A model generated the notes under the pieces. The model did no database searches and was not told the DNA's origin. It saw only the letters and a list, made by a program, of their open reading frames with translations. 64,000 nt of DNA from Neodiprion pinetum (Eukaryota; Arthropoda; Insecta; Hymenoptera; Diprionidae): NCBI RefSeq assembly GCF_021155775.2, contig NC_060236.1, positions 16,046,519 through 16,110,518 on the forward strand. The letters run 5' to 3'. The number at the start of each line of letters is the position of its first letter. Positions within the stretch are counted from its first letter, which is position 1. A program made the translations under genes and the position numbers. Below, one piece after another: positions 61,859 through 64,000 of the stretch.

Positions 61859-62324
61859 GTATATAAATATATAATTATGAAAATGATAAAAAATTTCTTT
61901 CTTTCTACAATAAAGCTGACAATTCCTTATCCTACAGCGCAAACTTCCAATTTTCTTATCCAGAATAAAAGAGCACAAAATAGCGGGGTGCCACTTGCCA
62001 GGCGCTCTTACATCGGTTTTCAAACGAAGCTGAAGCAAGATCATTCTTACTGTACAACGGTTTTTCGCAGCTAGTTTGTATCAGATATAGTACATTATGT
62101 GAGTCCTTATGTAACAAGGGAATAATTGTCTTTCATTCATGTGACGCATATAGGCGTTTGTTTCCCATTCAACTCTGACCCCATTATTGACTTGAAAAGT
62201 GGGACTCCATATCTTTACAAGGAGTATATGGATGTCGGTCGGCGGGAGCGGGTCCTGGGCCACAATATCGCTAGGAGCGTGACGGTAGCGCCACCAGAGG
62301 TATGAACTAAAGGACGCTATTTCA
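61859..62324. other. Right flank of the retrotransposon, no gene recognised
   Basis: Starts with GTATATAAATATATAATTAT next to the LTR end. Small frames (61745-62074, 62081-62263) have no similarity to known proteins. A matching target duplication at the other LTR cannot be tested because that boundary is unclear. Confidence 0.4.
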
Positions 62325-62455
62325 GCCGTGTTCGAAAATTGACTGACAGTACTGTCAGCAATCTTTCATCTCTTTTGCGCACTCAAGTTCATGAATAGCT
62401 CTGACTCTGTCGTAGGGAATTTCTAGTACCGTCAGTCAATTTACGAACACGGCCT
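62325..62455. mobile_element. Small palindromic MITE
   Basis: GCCGTGTTCGAAAATTGACT with GACAGTACTGTCA on the left is mirrored by GTACCGTCAGTCAATTTACG and AACACGGC on the right. The arms are about 33 bases with two or three mismatches, total about 130 bases. No coding capacity. Confidence 0.75.
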
Positions 62456-62801
62456 TGATCGCAATACATTTAGGGGACTTAACAATAACAAATTTTTAAT
62501 TGTTAAAAAAAAAATAAATCTAGTGTAAAAAAAAATTTCAGTGACATAATTAGTTGCTATTTTATATTAACCTAAACATCGCAAAAAACGTAAGTATAAT
62601 CAATAAACAAATTATTTAATACTCAGTACATAATAGGTCAAGTCAATTTTAAAGCATATATGCTTATAACAGAAACAAAAAATGAATTTAAATCAAGGAA
62701 TAAAAATGACAAGATAATTTGATAGCTGTATCGTGAACATACCGTAAAATATTTATTTTATTAACTTGCCTTTCTTTTTTAATTTAAGTTTAAAAGAAAA
62801 C

Positions 62802-63448
62802 ATGGATGTAATAATAAAAACAGGGTTTCAAGCAGTAACTCATCAAATTGAGTTCCAACCACAAACTATAATCAAAGGTAAAAACTTATTTACTGCAGAA
62901 CATGTAAGAGATGTCGAGGAACACCGAAGAAGTAACGAGAGTTATTTAATAAAATCCCGAGTAATTAGACAGGCATCTGTTCATGCAACACCTTACATAA
63001 CTTCGTTAAATGTAAGTAAAGCTTTATTGGATGTAAGTGCTATTAATGAGTGATAGTAGATTAACAAAAGTGTATTTTTTAGGTTTCTTAGATTAATGCT
63101 GCTCGATTTGTTACTGATGTTAACTGTAATTGCGTTTACAACCAAAGCAAGAAATGTAAACACATAGCAGCTTTAATTTATTTTGTAAATCATGAGGGGA
63201 GTGTCTCAAAAACAAGTAAAGAACAGCTATGGGGGAAACCAAGTGCTCGACAGTTTGCAAAAAGAAAATATGCTAAAGAGACATACTTTGAAACTATGGT
63301 TCCCCATAAATATACTCAATTACATAATGCTCAGGAAGTTCAAGTCTCTGAATTGCTGTCTGACTCTCCATTGAAAAAGATTTTCAAAGCGCAATCTCTC
63401 TATCTAATAAAAAAGTTTCAAACAAATGAACGTAGAAAAAGATTATAA
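62802..63448 (+). CDS. Two-exon gene with SWIM-type zinc finger, transposon-related
   Basis: Exon 1 is 62802-63011 (ATG, 70 codons, then donor AAT|GTAAGT) and exon 2 is 63092-63448 (acceptor TTTCTTAG, stop TAA). The joined frame is intact, about 188 residues. Exon 2 encodes VNCNCVYNQSKKCKHIAALI, which fits the SWIM zinc-binding pattern C-x-C-x(n)-C-x-H. It is followed by EQLWGKPSARQF, the linker seen before YqaJ-type nuclease domains in arthropod transposon-related proteins. No nuclease domain follows before the stop, so it is a short form: either an N-terminal remnant of a larger element protein or a separate small gene. The upstream T-rich tract and AATTTAAG near 62788 may be an acceptor for a 5' UTR exon. 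Zinc motif is seen; function in nucleic-acid binding is inferred. Confidence 0.6.
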
Positions 63449-63509
63449 TAACAATAGTAAAAAAAGATTATAATAACAATAGTAAAAAAAGATTATAATA
63501 ACAATAGTA
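63432..63509. repeat. Tandem repeat, 24-bp unit, three copies
   Basis: The unit AAAAAGATTATAATAACAAT plus AGTA is repeated three times. The first copy overlaps the last codons and stop of the SWIM gene. Confidence 0.85.
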
Positions 63510-63649
63510 TACGCATGAAGTTGGCGGTGGGGTGAGATACCGAAAACAAAACAAAAAGCATCTAGCAAACCCTTTGACAGCTGTCATCGGCTGTTTATGA
63601 CAGTCTTTGACAAATATCTTTATAGGTATCTGTTTCTGACGCGCAAAAA

Positions 63650-64000
63650 ATGAACATGCAAACGAAAATTATAACGATGATTCCCGACAGGAATTGTCTT
63701 TTTCGCGCGTTGGCGTATTGTGTATACGGCACTCAAGATCGACACGCAGAGGTGAGACTGAGTATCGTTTCAAATATAGTGGATAATTGGTCTACATTTG
63801 CGGGTTTTATTACAGGTAATGAGTCAAACGGTGCTGTGATTAGGTGACCTGGTGATTACAAATCACATATGAATAAAAATGCAATATATGCAGCTGCGGA
63901 AATTTTCAAGATATGTTAAATCGAGTATCGCGAAGAACAAATTCATCCACACCGGATCGGATCACAAAATGGAACACAATTCTCGCTACTCTTCACCGGT
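63650..64000 (+). pseudogene. OTU-like cysteine protease fragment, degraded, runs to the window end
   Basis: From 63650 the frame reads MIPDRNCLFRALAYCVYGTQ, then RLSIVSNIVDNWSTFAGFIT, and stops at TGA 63845. The block corresponds to the N-terminal catalytic motif of OTU deubiquitinase-like proteases (D-G-N-C), but the Gly is Arg here. After the stop, the same frame continues with GDYKSHMNKNAIYAAAEIF and a second stop, then HRIGSQNGTQFSLLF, which fits the rest of the domain. OTU domains of this kind are common in transposon-encoded proteins. Two stops and the altered motif argue it is dead. The remainder lies outside the window. Confidence 0.68.

Noticed and set aside
63432..63509. CRISPR-like array
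   Set aside because: The 24-bp units are directly adjacent with no spacers, in a eukaryotic sequence.

Overview
The window reads as a stretch of arthropod nuclear genome, most likely insect and possibly hymenopteran. It is AT-rich, has long introns, GT-AG splice sites, canonical animal gene structure and a dense mix of eukaryotic transposons. The insect assignment is an inference from protein and transposon families; no species can be named from the sequence alone. There are no bacterial operons, CRISPR arrays or rRNA genes.

One ordinary host gene spans most of the window: a phospholipid scramblase on the + strand. Its six coding exons (8767-8965, 22919-23017, 24074-24291, 33968-34126, 38170-38331, 47800-47847) join in phase at GT-AG junctions to give about 294 residues. 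The exons carry a proline-rich N-terminus, the cysteine clusters and the C-terminal membrane helix. All other recognisable coding sequence is transposon-derived, and most of it lies in the introns.

Region by region. 1-8747: upstream DNA with two near-complete palindromes (196-1364 and 1820-3454). Intron 1: a third palindrome (11042-12014), a tRNA-like unit (12124-12190), a broken DDE-type transposon gene (13812-15480, minus), a ~121-bp minisatellite (16690-17100), and a 4.5-kb element encoding a Mutator-like transposase joined to a DEDDh exonuclease (coding 18493-21839). Intron 2: a perfect 51-bp inverted repeat. Intron 3: a MITE, a copia-type solo LTR with a 5-bp target duplication, LINE fragments, a 2.9-kb long-TIR transposon with a broken zinc-finger gene, and two further MITEs. 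Intron 4: another long-TIR palindrome. Intron 5: a foldback with a tRNA-like unit inside a perfect 42-bp inverted repeat, MITEs, a deleted mariner, and a long-TIR element that still holds the end of a putative transposase.

47808-61858: the last scramblase exon, its 3' flank and an LTR form a 4.5-kb unit that is present twice (47808-52349 and 57352-61858). The two copies bracket a Ty3/gypsy retrotransposon interior on the minus strand (gag, protease, RT, RNase H; integrase missing). The second copy begins part-way through the exon at a short microhomology. This is either an unusual host-DNA capture or conversion event, or an assembly artefact.

61859-64000: a palindromic MITE, an intact two-exon gene with a SWIM-type zinc finger (62802-63448), and a degraded OTU-protease fragment running off the window end.

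The genes do not form a pathway. The biology here is that of a scramblase locus inflated to about 39 kb by several superfamilies of mobile DNA. Three palindrome families share internal and terminal motifs, and one member retains a coding remnant.
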